Shown piece by piece: positions 1-6,525 of a stretch of DNA of 7,249 bases (positions within the stretch are counted from its first letter, which is position 1; each line of letters begins with the position of its first letter). The notes beneath the pieces are model-generated. The model searched no databases and was not told the origin of the DNA. It saw only the letters and a program-made list of their open reading frames with translations. Origin of the DNA: Chlorobiota bacterium (lineage in GTDB: Bacteria > Bacteroidota > Bacteroidia > Bacteroidales > JAADGE01); contig JAADEE010000093.1 of the NCBI GenBank assembly GCA_013153575.1, forward strand, positions 1 through 7,249, in the 5' to 3' direction. The translations under genes and the position numbers were made by a program.

Positions 1-2
1 TT

Positions 3-1337
3 GTAATCAATCTTTCTCCTTCAAATATTAAAAAATCTTGAAATAGATATGATTTACCAATTGCTATCAGTATTTTAAAATTAGTTTTAGACAATTTAGA
101 CACAAGTTGGACAAGTAAATCTATTTTTGTATGAGAACTAGGTTTGGATTGAGAAATTAAGCCTATTCAATGAGTAATTCCAGTAGTTTTAGAAGGTAAA
201 AAACAATGATTTGAATATTTTTTTGTTCCAGAAGAAAATGCGCAGGAAGCTAGTTTTATACCTGATGTAAAAATTATTCCTGTTAAAAATTTACAAGAAG
301 TTTTACAAATTTTATCAAACCAGGCAGAACCTATATTTGCAGATTTTAAAGAAGTGGAGCCTGATTTAAGCTATGAAATAGATTTTGCAGATATTAAGTG
401 AAATTTTTTACAAAAAAGAGCTTTGATGGTAGCTGCTGCTTGAATGCATAATTTACTTATGATATGACCTCCTGGAAGCTGAAAAACAATGTTAGCAAAA
501 GCTATTAAATGAATTTTACCTCCAATGGAGGATAATGAAATTTTAGAAACTTCAATGATTTACTCTGTAAAATGACTTTTATCAAAAGACCAACCAATTA
601 TAAATTTTAGACCTTTTAGGGTAGTGCATCATACTGCTTCAGCTGTAAGTATAATTTGAGGTGGAAGTTGATTACAACCTGGTGAAATTTCTTTGGCTAA
701 TAATTGAATTTTGTTTTTTGATGAATTACCAGAGTTTCCAAGACAGGTTTTGGAAGTGTTAAGACAGCCTTTGGAAGACAAAAAAATTGTAATTAGTAGG
801 GCTTCTGGTAGTACTTCTTATCCTGCAAAATTTATGTTTGTTGCTGCTATGAATCCTTGTAAATGTTGATACTATCAAGACCCAGAAAAACCTTGTACTT
901 GTTCATTAAATGAGATAAAAAAATACCAATGAAAAATTTCAGGTCCTTTGCTTGATAGATTTGATATTTTACTAGAAGTTCCTAGACAAAAAATTGACAA
1001 AATTTTATCCAAAGAACAACAAGAAACTTCTCAGCAAGTTAGACAAAAAGTTGTCAAAGCTTGGGAAAGACAAAAAGCTAGGTTTAAAAATGAAAAAATT
1101 AATTTCAATAGTCAAATGGATGCAAAACTTATAGACAAATATTGTCCACTTAGTGATGAGCTTAGACAGGTATTGAAACAGGCTGCAGAAAATTTATCCT
1201 TATCTGCAAGGGCAATTCATAGAGTTATTAAATTAGCTAGAACTTTGGCAGATTTGGATGATTCAGAAAATATTGAAAAACAACATATTTTGGAGGCTTT
1301 GCAATATAGAAGTAAAAGTATGTTTGTTGAAGAGTAA
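3..1337 (+). CDS. comM: ComM/YifB-family AAA+ ATPase (Mg-chelatase-like), N-terminus cut by window edge
   Basis: Reading TGA as Gly gives one open frame of 444 residues from the first complete codon to TAA. The visible part starts in the N-terminal domain ([19 protein letters not shown], close to the family's usual sequence), so roughly 60-70 residues of a typical ~500 are missing. Walker A is GPPGSGKT at visible residues 155-162 (bases 465-488), with both the first and last Gly of the motif encoded by TGA. Walker B is ILFFDE (236-241). A cysteine cluster NPCKCGYY..CTC and the motif SGPLLDRFD follow, both hallmarks of YifB/ComM, then the helical Mg_chelatase C-domain ([19 protein letters not shown]). 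In naturally transformable bacteria ComM is a hexameric helicase that drives branch migration of incoming DNA; that role here is inferred. By hand count 16 glycines use TGA and 8 use GGN. The gene precedes the toxin-antitoxin zone by 111 bp and is probably a separate transcription unit. Confidence 0.95.
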
Positions 1338-1367
1338 AAGAGAGATTAGAAAAGAAGATTTTAGCTC

Positions 1368-1388
1368 ATTCTGAACTTGTTTTAGAAT
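1368..1388 (+). terminator. Weak candidate hairpin in the 111-bp gap after comM
   Basis: ATTCT (1368-1372) can pair with AGAAT (1384-1388), and inner GAAC/GTTTT bases extend the stem imperfectly. A short T-run (TTTT, 1392-1395) lies just after it. The stem is AT-rich and weak, so this is only a possible end for the comM transcript. No gene is visible in 1338-1448. Confidence 0.25.
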
Positions 1389-1410
1389 CTGTTTTATAAA
1401 AGATTAAAAT

Positions 1411-1436
1411 TTGAGAAATAAAAAAATTTTTACTAT
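1411..1436 (+). promoter_or_regulatory. Possible promoter of the hepT-mntA-NUDIX operon
   Basis: TTGAGA (1411-1416) and TACTAT (1431-1436) resemble -35 and -10 boxes, but the 14-nt spacing is shorter than ideal. The predicted start of transcription lies about six bases before the ATG at 1449, leaving no room for a Shine-Dalgarno sequence. The -10 part sits in a 12-mer, TTTTTACTATTT (1427-1438), that recurs upstream of hicB. Confidence 0.3.
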
Positions 1437-1448
1437 TTAAAAAAACCT

Positions 1449-1883
1449 ATGAAAAATATTTTAAAAAAACAAATTGAAACACTTAATAAACAATTTCAAG
1501 CTTTGGAAAGTTCTTATAATCATATTAAAAGACTAAATTTGGATGAATTGGTTTCTTATGAAGATTTGGAGCCGGTGGATGCTTATTTTGATAGGTTTGC
1601 GAGGGTGGTGGATTATTTATTTAATCAGGTTTTCAGAACAATTTATATGATAGAAAATATGGAGGAAACTCATCCTACAAATAGGCAATTAAGTTTGTTT
1701 GTTGTGAAAAAATGACTAATAGATGATGTTGCTAATTTGGCTGATTTGAAAAATCTTAGAAATAAGCTAGCCCATGAATATATTGATGCAGATACTGGAT
1801 TTGTGATAAATCAGATAAATAACTTTTTACCTTTACTTTCCAAAATAGTTGAAAATGTTGAAACTTACTACGAAAAACTATAA
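1449..1883 (+). CDS. hepT: HepT-like HEPN ribonuclease toxin (HEPN/MNT type VII toxin-antitoxin)
   Basis: This 144-residue all-alpha protein carries the HEPN signature LRNKLAHEY. The Rx4-6H catalytic pair is R104/H109, and Y111 completes the RX4HXY motif, whose Tyr is the residue AMPylated by MntA in characterised HepT toxins. The sequence around residues 38-70 (EDLEPVDAYFDRFARVVDYLFNQ) also resembles HepT-like proteins that end in RNxxAHEY. G89 is encoded by TGA; stopping there would remove the active site. An in-frame TAA at 1419 bounds the start, and ATG 1449 is the first start codon after it. HepT toxins are homodimeric RNases that cleave cellular RNA or tRNA; the substrate here is unknown. 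The gene overlaps mntA by 29 bp, a toxin-first order typical of many of these pairs. Assignment to the family is firm; toxicity is inferred. Confidence 0.88.
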
Positions 1884-2163
1884 ACAATTTGTTTATTTTC
1901 CTGATGAAGCTGAATTTTTGAAAAAAGCTTTAGATTATGCTGAAAAATATTGAATAGAAATTTTTATTTTTGGTTCTAGATTAAAAAGAGTTTGAAATGA
2001 TATTGATTTGATTATAAGTTGAGACAACTTAGATATTCATTTAGACAATTTAAAGAAAATAGCCTTTGTTACCACAGATACAAAAGTGGACATTATATTG
2101 TCTAACTTGTCTAACAAATTATTTATTGATACTTTAAAACTTAAATCTTACGAAAATGAATAA
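1855..2163 (+). CDS. mntA: MntA-like minimal nucleotidyltransferase antitoxin
   Basis: This is a 102-residue polymerase-beta-type nucleotidyltransferase. The core motif is IFIFGSRLKRVGNDIDLII: G40-S41, then D49 and D51 as the metal-binding pair, with D79 (KVDIIL) as the probable third acidic residue. The spacing is GSX7DXD, shorter than the GSX9-10DXD usual for MntA. G33, G47 and G56 are encoded by TGA. In known pairs MntA transfers AMP to the Tyr of the HepT RX4HXY motif, and the neighbouring gene has exactly that motif, so this antitoxin role is a strong inference from context. The start chosen is ATG 1855, inside the end of hepT. The stop at 2161-2163 overlaps the start of the NUDIX gene by 8 bp, so translation of all three is probably coupled. 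Confidence 0.88.
2098..2115 (+). repeat. Perfect tandem duplication of TTGTCTAAC inside mntA
   Basis: The 9-mer TTGTCTAAC occurs twice back to back and encodes LSN-LSN near the C-terminus of MntA. Bases 2099-2113 (TGTCTAACTTGTCTA) recur exactly at 5899-5913 in the LssY_C gene. This may be chance in AT-rich DNA or part of a wider TAGACAA motif family. Confidence 0.6.
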
Positions 2164-2779
2164 AATGGAAAGAAATATTATGGTGGTAAATGTTGATAAA
2201 TTGTTTGAAAATTATCCAAGACAAACAGGGTTTTATACTTCAGAATTTAATTTTGAGGATATAATTTTAAAAAATTTTGAGTATATGAAAAGAGGCTTAG
2301 CAGAAGAAGATGTAAACTACAAACAACCTTTGCCTTATGGAATTTTAAGAACAAAAGATTGAAGGTTGTTTATGTATCAAAGATGAGGTAAAAACTCGGA
2401 AGTTTGAGAAGCAAGACTTTATGATAAAGTTTCTTTTGGTGTAGGGGGGCATATTGAAGAAGATGTAAAAGATACTGAGAATCCTTTGTTGGAAACTCTA
2501 TTAAGAGAAATTGAAGAAGAAGTAGGAATTAGTCCTTCAGATATAGAAAAAGTTGAACTTATTGGTTATATCAATGATGATACAAATGATGTTGGTAAAG
2601 TACATCTAGGATTGGCTTATGTGGTGGATTTAAAAACTGATGATGTGAAAATTGATAAAGGTGAGTTAGCTTCTGGTAAATTTGTAACTCCACAAGAAGC
2701 TAAAGAAATTTTAAAAAATCCAGATATTGACGTAGAGCCTTGGTCAAGAATAGTTTTGGATGTTATTTTGGATGAATAA
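2156..2779 (+). CDS. NUDIX hydrolase, translationally coupled to mntA
   Basis: This 207-residue protein has a NUDIX box: GVGGHIEED at residues 95-103 and REIEEEVGI at 117-125, which matches REUXEEXGU. The gap between the box's first Gly (G98) and Arg is about five residues longer than in the G-X5-E-X7-R consensus, as in NUDIX proteins with a GGHI start that I recall. The strand before it (LPYGILRTKDGRLFMYQRGGK) is the usual first part of the fold, with TGA for two of its glycines. The N-terminal ~65 residues are an unrecognised extension. NUDIX enzymes cleave a nucleoside diphosphate linked to another group; the substrate cannot be read here. ATG 2156 overlaps the mntA stop by 8 bp; ATG 2165 is an alternative start. 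Position as third gene of a hepT-mntA operon suggests a role linked to nucleotide or AMP metabolism, but this is only inference. Confidence 0.9.
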
Positions 2780-2797
2780 ATTTTATTTTTTTACTAT
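2768..2797 (+). promoter_or_regulatory. Candidate hicBA promoter, possibly leaderless
   Basis: TTGGAT (2768-2773) and TACTAT (2792-2797) are spaced by 18 nt. The expected transcription start falls on or next to the hicB ATG at 2804, so the message could be leaderless, and no Shine-Dalgarno sequence is visible. The -35 box lies in the last codons of the NUDIX gene. The T-rich -10 context (2788-2799) is identical over 12 bases to that upstream of hepT. Confidence 0.4.
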
Positions 2798-2803
2798 TTT
2801 GAT

Positions 2804-3010
2804 ATGTATGATGTTCAATTTTTCTTTGAAGATAATGGACAAGTTTGAATTAGGATACAAGCTGATAAGGAAATAATTTATGCAGTATGAGACACTTTAC
2901 AAGAAGCAATGAAACAAGCTAATGAAATTTTGTTAGATATTAAAGAAGAAAGACCCGTTAAAAATATAGAAAAAATGTTTATGTTATTTTCAAATTACCA
3001 ATGCCATTAA
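2804..3010 (+). CDS. hicB: HicB-family antitoxin, short form
   Basis: The protein has 68 residues and the partial RNase H-like fold of HicB. It opens with a strand (YDVQFFFEDNGQVGIRI), then AVGDTLQEAMKQANEIL, which fits the HicB helix pattern GDTLEEA. G15 and G29 are encoded by TGA. The C-terminal tail after residue 48 is short and shows no helix-turn-helix or ribbon-helix-helix domain, so autoregulation by direct DNA binding, common in longer HicB proteins, may be absent. The in-frame TAA of the NUDIX gene at 2777 bounds the start, and ATG 2804 is the only ATG after it. Its 3' end overlaps hicA by 10 bp. HicB would bind HicA and block its active site. Antitoxin-first order is less usual for hicAB but known. 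Confidence 0.85.
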
Positions 3011-3228
3011 CATATAAACAAATTGTGAAAATTCTAAGAGATTTTTGATTTGTAAAAATTAGAACAAGAGGTAGTCATGAAAGGTATGAACTTAACTGAT
3101 ATCGTTTGACAGTAGCTTTTCATAAGGAATTTCCTCCTAAAACTTCAAAAAGTATGTTGAATGATATTTCAAAAATTACAGGAGTAAAATATGAAGAACT
3201 GATAAAAAAATATGAGATTAAGATTTAG
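3001..3228 (+). CDS. hicA: HicA-family mRNA interferase toxin
   Basis: This is a 75-residue protein with the small double-stranded-RNA-binding-like HicA fold. It starts MPLTYKQIVKILRDFGF, a helix ending in the GF turn of the family. The catalytic His is H26 in RTRGSHERY, and TVAFHKEFPPKTSKSMLNDISKITGV matches the second strand and helix of the family. G16 and G33 are TGA codons. HicA cleaves mRNA and is held inactive by HicB; the overlapping hicB just upstream supports this pairing. The stop is TAG at 3226-3228, and the next gene begins 15 bp later, so read-through transcription into the DedA-PAP2 gene is likely. The active-site His is present, so the toxin is probably functional. Confidence 0.87.
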
Positions 3229-3232
3229 TATT

Positions 3233-3237
3233 AGAAG
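3233..3237 (+). promoter_or_regulatory. Possible ribosome binding site AGAAG before the DedA-PAP2 gene
   Basis: AGAAG ends six bases before ATG 3244. It is the only Shine-Dalgarno-like stretch I see in front of a gene in the window, and it favours ATG 3244 over ATG 3250. Confidence 0.35.
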
Positions 3238-3243
3238 ACTTTT

Positions 3244-4509
3244 ATGCTGATGTTTTACTTTACTTTATTTTTGTTTACTTTCTTGGAGCCTTTAGTTTGA
3301 ATTGGTTATTTGTTTCCAGGAACTTTATTGTTGGTTTTAGCTTGAGCTTGAGTAAGTCAGGCTTTTTTTAACTTTTGGATAGTTTTCTTTGTTGCAGTTT
3401 TATGAAATTTTTTGGGTTCTAGTTTAAATTATTTTCTTTGATTAAAAGCTTGAAAGAAAGTATTAAAAGATGGTGTTTGGTTTTTAAAACCTGAATATTT
3501 TAAAAAAGGTATAAAATTTGTAGAAAAATATAAAGGTCGTTTTTTATTGTTAGGTAAGTTGATTCCTTGAATTAAAGAAATTATTACTTTTTTGGCGGGT
3601 GTTTTTCATTTACCTTCTAAAAAGTTTATTTTTTGGAATGGCTTGTGAATTTTAATTTGGTTTTGTGTATATTTTTTAATTTGATATGTTTTTGGTTATT
3701 CATTTTCTTCAGCTGTTCATTGGATGGATAAATTTCATATTTTATTGTTGTATTTTGTGTTTATTGTTGTTTTGTTTATGATTTTAAGGTTTTTCTTAAT
3801 ACAATTTTGAAAAAAAACTTACTTGTTTTTAAAACAATTTTTAAGGTGGTTAATTTGATTCTTGCCAGTGTCAATTCAAAAAGTATTACTTAGTTTTTCT
3901 TTATCTTCAGTTGTGGTTTTATTAATTATTTTTTCATTGGTTTATTTATTTTTTTCTTATATTTGATTTGCAAAAGCTTGGTATTCAAATCCTTTAGTTG
4001 GACATATAGACACTGCAATGTCTAACTTAATGGCTTACTATTATAATCCAAGTTTTGAGAAGGTAGCTTTGTTTTTTAGTTTCTGGGGAAATTTATCAAC
4101 TATTTTAATTTTGTTTTTGTTGTGGATTTTGTTTTTAAAGGAAGAAGATAAAATTTGGTTTGTAAGGTGAAGTTTAGGATTGTTTTTTGTTTTTTTAATA
4201 GTATTTTTTACCAAACTCATAGTTGCTAGACATAGGCCTGAATTATCTTTGTATACCGAGCTTTCTTATTCTTTTCCTTCTTTTCATGCTAGTATAGCCA
4301 TGTTTTTTTATGGTTTGTTGGCTTTGTATTTTGCGAGTAAACAAAAGTATTGGAATGAGAAAGTAAATATAATTGTGATGTTTTTATTTTTTATTTTTTT
4401 GATTTGATTAAGTAGAATTTATTTAAATGTTCATTATTTTTCTGATGTAGCTGGGGGATATTGGGTAGGCTTTGTGATTTTGGTATTGGTGATGATGGTA
4501 AGAAAGTAA
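3244..4509 (+). CDS. DedA-PAP2 fusion membrane protein (lipid scramblase/transporter-like plus phosphatase)
   Basis: This 421-residue, very hydrophobic protein joins two membrane domains. Residues ~1-170 are DedA (SNARE-associated/VTT): LEPLVGIGYLFPGTLLLV near the start, and GKLIPGIKEIITFLAG at 104-119, where DedA proteins have an R-x-x-PG-x-R-like motif; here Lys replaces the Arg. Residues ~215-421 are a PAP2 phosphatase with all three motifs: KLIVARHRP (K324, R331, P332), PSFH with H348, and SRIYLNVH with R391 and H397, then D401. The usual PSGH is PSFH, a tolerated variant. DedA proteins help move undecaprenyl phosphate or phospholipids across the inner membrane, and PAP2 enzymes remove phosphate from isoprenoid or lipid phosphates, so lipid-carrier recycling is a reasonable inference. 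An in-frame TAG at 3232 fixes the start at ATG 3244 or 3250. Many glycines are TGA. The LssY_C gene at 5799 belongs to the same protein family theme. Confidence 0.9.
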
Positions 4510-4516
4510 AATTAAC

Positions 4517-4544
4517 TTGTTTTTTTAAAATAGTCTTATATAAT
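4517..4544 (+). promoter_or_regulatory. Promoter of the ATPase-LssY_C operon
   Basis: TTGTTT (4517-4522) and a consensus TATAAT (4539-4544) are 16 nt apart. Transcription would start near 4551, giving a leader of only about 14 nt before ATG 4565 and no ribosome binding site. The -10 box lies inside a perfect palindrome, so the promoter is probably repressible. Confidence 0.55.
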
Positions 4545-4549
4545 AAGAC
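4533..4549. promoter_or_regulatory. Perfect palindrome GTCTTAT-ATA-ATAAGAC, candidate operator
   Basis: Two 7-bp arms (4533-4539 and 4543-4549) are exact inverted repeats around ATA and cover the -10 box of the ATPase promoter. A third copy of GTCTTAT lies at 4567-4573, directly over the start codon. A dimeric repressor bound here would block the promoter; which protein binds is unknown. A terminator is less likely because no T-run follows. Confidence 0.55.
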
Positions 4550-4564
4550 AGATTTATATAAATA

Positions 4565-5806
4565 ATGTCTTATTTAATGGATTATAAAAGACTTATTTTA
4601 AACTGACAGGAAAAGTTGAAAAAAGTTTCGCCTTTAAAGAGAGATATTCCTTTTAATTATGAATATTTACAACTTAATAAAATTATTACTTTTGTATGAC
4701 CTAGGAGGGCAGGTAAGACATATTTTATGTTTTATATCTTAAGAGAACTTATTGAAGATAAAAAAATCCAATTAGAACAGGTAGTTTTTGTTGATTTTAC
4801 TAGTTTTTTGGATAACGAATTTAATGTAGAGAAACTTTTAGAAGATTTTTATTTATTATACCCGGATAAAACTCCATTTTTTGTTTTTGATGAAATTCAA
4901 GAGTTAAAAGATTTTGAAAAAGTTGTGATGTATTTATTTAATATGGGATTTAAAATTTTTTTGTCAGGTTCTAATTCTAAACTTTTATCCTCTCAACTTT
5001 CGACTATTTTTAGAGGAAGAACTATAGATGTAAAAGTTTTTCCTCTAAATTTTAAGGAATTTTTGTATTTTAAATGAGTTGATGTGAAATCTTATACTGA
5101 ACAACAGTTATGATTATTAAAAAATAAATTTGTAGAATATTTAAAATTTGGTTGATATCCAGAAATAGCATTAGCTGAAAATGAAGTTACCAAGTTGGAT
5201 TTGATAAATCAATATTTCACTATTTTGTTATATAAAGATTTATTGGAAAGGTATGGAATAGAAAATGAATATGTGATAAAATATCTGATTAAAAGGATTT
5301 TGTATTCAGTATCTAAGGAATTTAGTGTCCAAAAGGTTTTTAATGATCTTAAATCCCAATGAATTAAAATCTGAAAGCAGACTATTTACAATTATTTAGA
5401 GTATTTAAGAGAAATATTTTTTGTACATGAAGTTCTTAATTTAGTAAAACAATGAAAAAAATTTTTTTTGTATGATGTAGGTTATAATAATATTTATCTT
5501 ATTGAAAATTATGGGTATAGATTTGAAAATATAATTTTAAATCATTTAAAACAAAAATATAAATCTGTTTTTTATCTAAAGCAAAATAATTATGAAGTAG
5601 ATTTTATAGTAGAGGAACTGGATTTAGCTATTCAGGTATGTTATGAATTAAATGAAGAAAATTTTGAAAGAGAAATTAATTGACTACAAAAGGTAAAAGC
5701 TAAAAACAAATACTTAGTATATTTTAATAAAACTGTAAATAAAGCTGTTTCGGAAATAAATATTGTAAGTTTTTTTGATTTTCTAAATTTTACTGACAAT
5801 GTTTAA
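4565..5806 (+). CDS. AAA_14/DUF4143 family ATPase
   Basis: This 413-residue protein has the standard two-part layout of the family. The N-terminal AAA_14 domain has Walker A GPRRAGKT at 45-52 (first Gly is TGA), Walker B FFVFDE with D109-E110, the sensor-like LSGSNSKLLS, and FRGRT. The C-terminal DUF4143 domain (roughly 210-400) ends with YLKQNNYEVDFIV and AIQVCYEL, the nuclease-fold-like strand pair of this family; the position often held by Lys is Cys here, which is a common variant. Helical segments between them (FSVQKVFNDLKSQGIKIGK) look like the winged-helix part. The biochemical role of these ATPases is poorly known; they are frequent accessory genes in CPR bacteria and archaea. The start chosen is ATG 4565; ATG 4577 is possible. 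It has its own promoter with a palindrome and overlaps the LssY_C gene by 8 bp, so the two are co-translated. Confidence 0.93.
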
Positions 5807-6512
5807 TTTACCTAATTGACTAAAATTCTTTTTAGCTAGTTTATTAGTTTTCACTTTATTTTGACTCTTTTTTAGATATTTTCATAATTTTAATTATGTG
5901 TCTAACTTGTCTACTTGATTAATTTCGATTCAATCCTTAACTTGATACTTTAATGAAAATAAAAGTTTAAAATACACTACTACGGTTTTTTGAAGAAAAA
6001 CTGAACCAATAAATTTTGTTTTTTTGGTAAAAGATAGATCAGAATTGGTAAGGTTGTTTTTAAAAGCTGGATTTGAACCAGCAGATGAATTAAATCCAAG
6101 AACACTTAAAAGACTGATTCTTGCTGCTTATGATGGGAAGAATTATCAGACGGCTCCTATGTTGCCTATTTTTTGGAATGGTAAGACTCAAGTTTTTTGA
6201 TTTCAAAAACAAGATTGAAAATTGGCTTTTAGACATCATATAAGAATTTGGGATACAGGTTTGGTGCGGAAAAAGTATCATATTTTTGTGGGATGTGCAG
6301 TTTATGATGATGGAATTAAATGGAAACTAACTCATAAAATAGATCCTGATATTGATAAAGAAAGAGAATATTTTTTTAAAAAGCTATTTTCTACAGGTAA
6401 GATTTGAAAATATAAAAAAATCCAATGGGTTAGTCCTATTGAAAATTGAGATAATTTTTCTTATGATAAATTTTTTACGGATGGGAAAAGTTATGTTTTA
6501 CGACTAAATTAG
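5799..6512 (+). CDS. LssY C-terminal-domain (LssY_C) protein with one N-terminal membrane anchor
   Basis: The protein has 237 residues. Residues ~8-25 (LKFFLASLLVFTLFGLFF) form one membrane segment. The rest matches the LssY_C domain: INFVFLVKDRSELVRLF, AGFEPAD (A90-D96), NYQTAPMLPIFWNG, FRHHIRIW (144-151), FVGCAVYDDG and THKIDPDIDKERE (178-190). The paired His and the HxIDPDIDxE motif look like a metal- or substrate-binding site, but no enzymatic activity is established as far as I know. In other bacteria this domain is found at the C-terminus of DedA-PAP2 proteins, so its natural partner is probably the fusion at 3244-4509. The start ATG 5799 overlaps the ATPase stop by 8 bp. The window's only CGG (6267-6269) and only CGA (6501-6503) codons are both in this gene. 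Its TAG stop lies in the hairpin shared with the convergent gene. Confidence 0.85.
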
Positions 6513-6525
6513 TCTAACATAACTT
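6488..6525. terminator. Bidirectional stem-loop over the convergent stop codons
   Basis: AAGTTATGTT (6488-6497) pairs perfectly with AACATAACTT (6516-6525). Inside it GACTA (6502-6506) pairs with TAGTC (6510-6514) around a 3-nt AAT loop, with a small TTAC/T internal loop. Both stop codons (TAG 6510-6512 on +, TAA 6509-6511 on -) are within the inner stem. On the + strand CTTCTAATTTTT follows, a modest T-run. It can act on both transcripts. Confidence 0.7.

Noticed and set aside
1338..1448. Small gene or RNA in the gap after comM
   Set aside because: Stops occur in all frames and no tRNA-like or conserved fold is evident beyond a weak hairpin.
3212..3295. ATG 3212 as a small gene or earlier start of the DedA-PAP2 gene
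   Set aside because: It is in another frame and meets a TAG after about 27 codons; the true frame has TAG at 3232 just before ATG 3244.
4533..4549. Palindrome as a Rho-independent terminator of the DedA-PAP2 gene
   Set aside because: It is AT-rich, has no T-run after it and contains a consensus -10 box.
6090..6281. Small open frame on the - strand
   Set aside because: It is the antisense shadow of the LssY_C domain and shows no family features.
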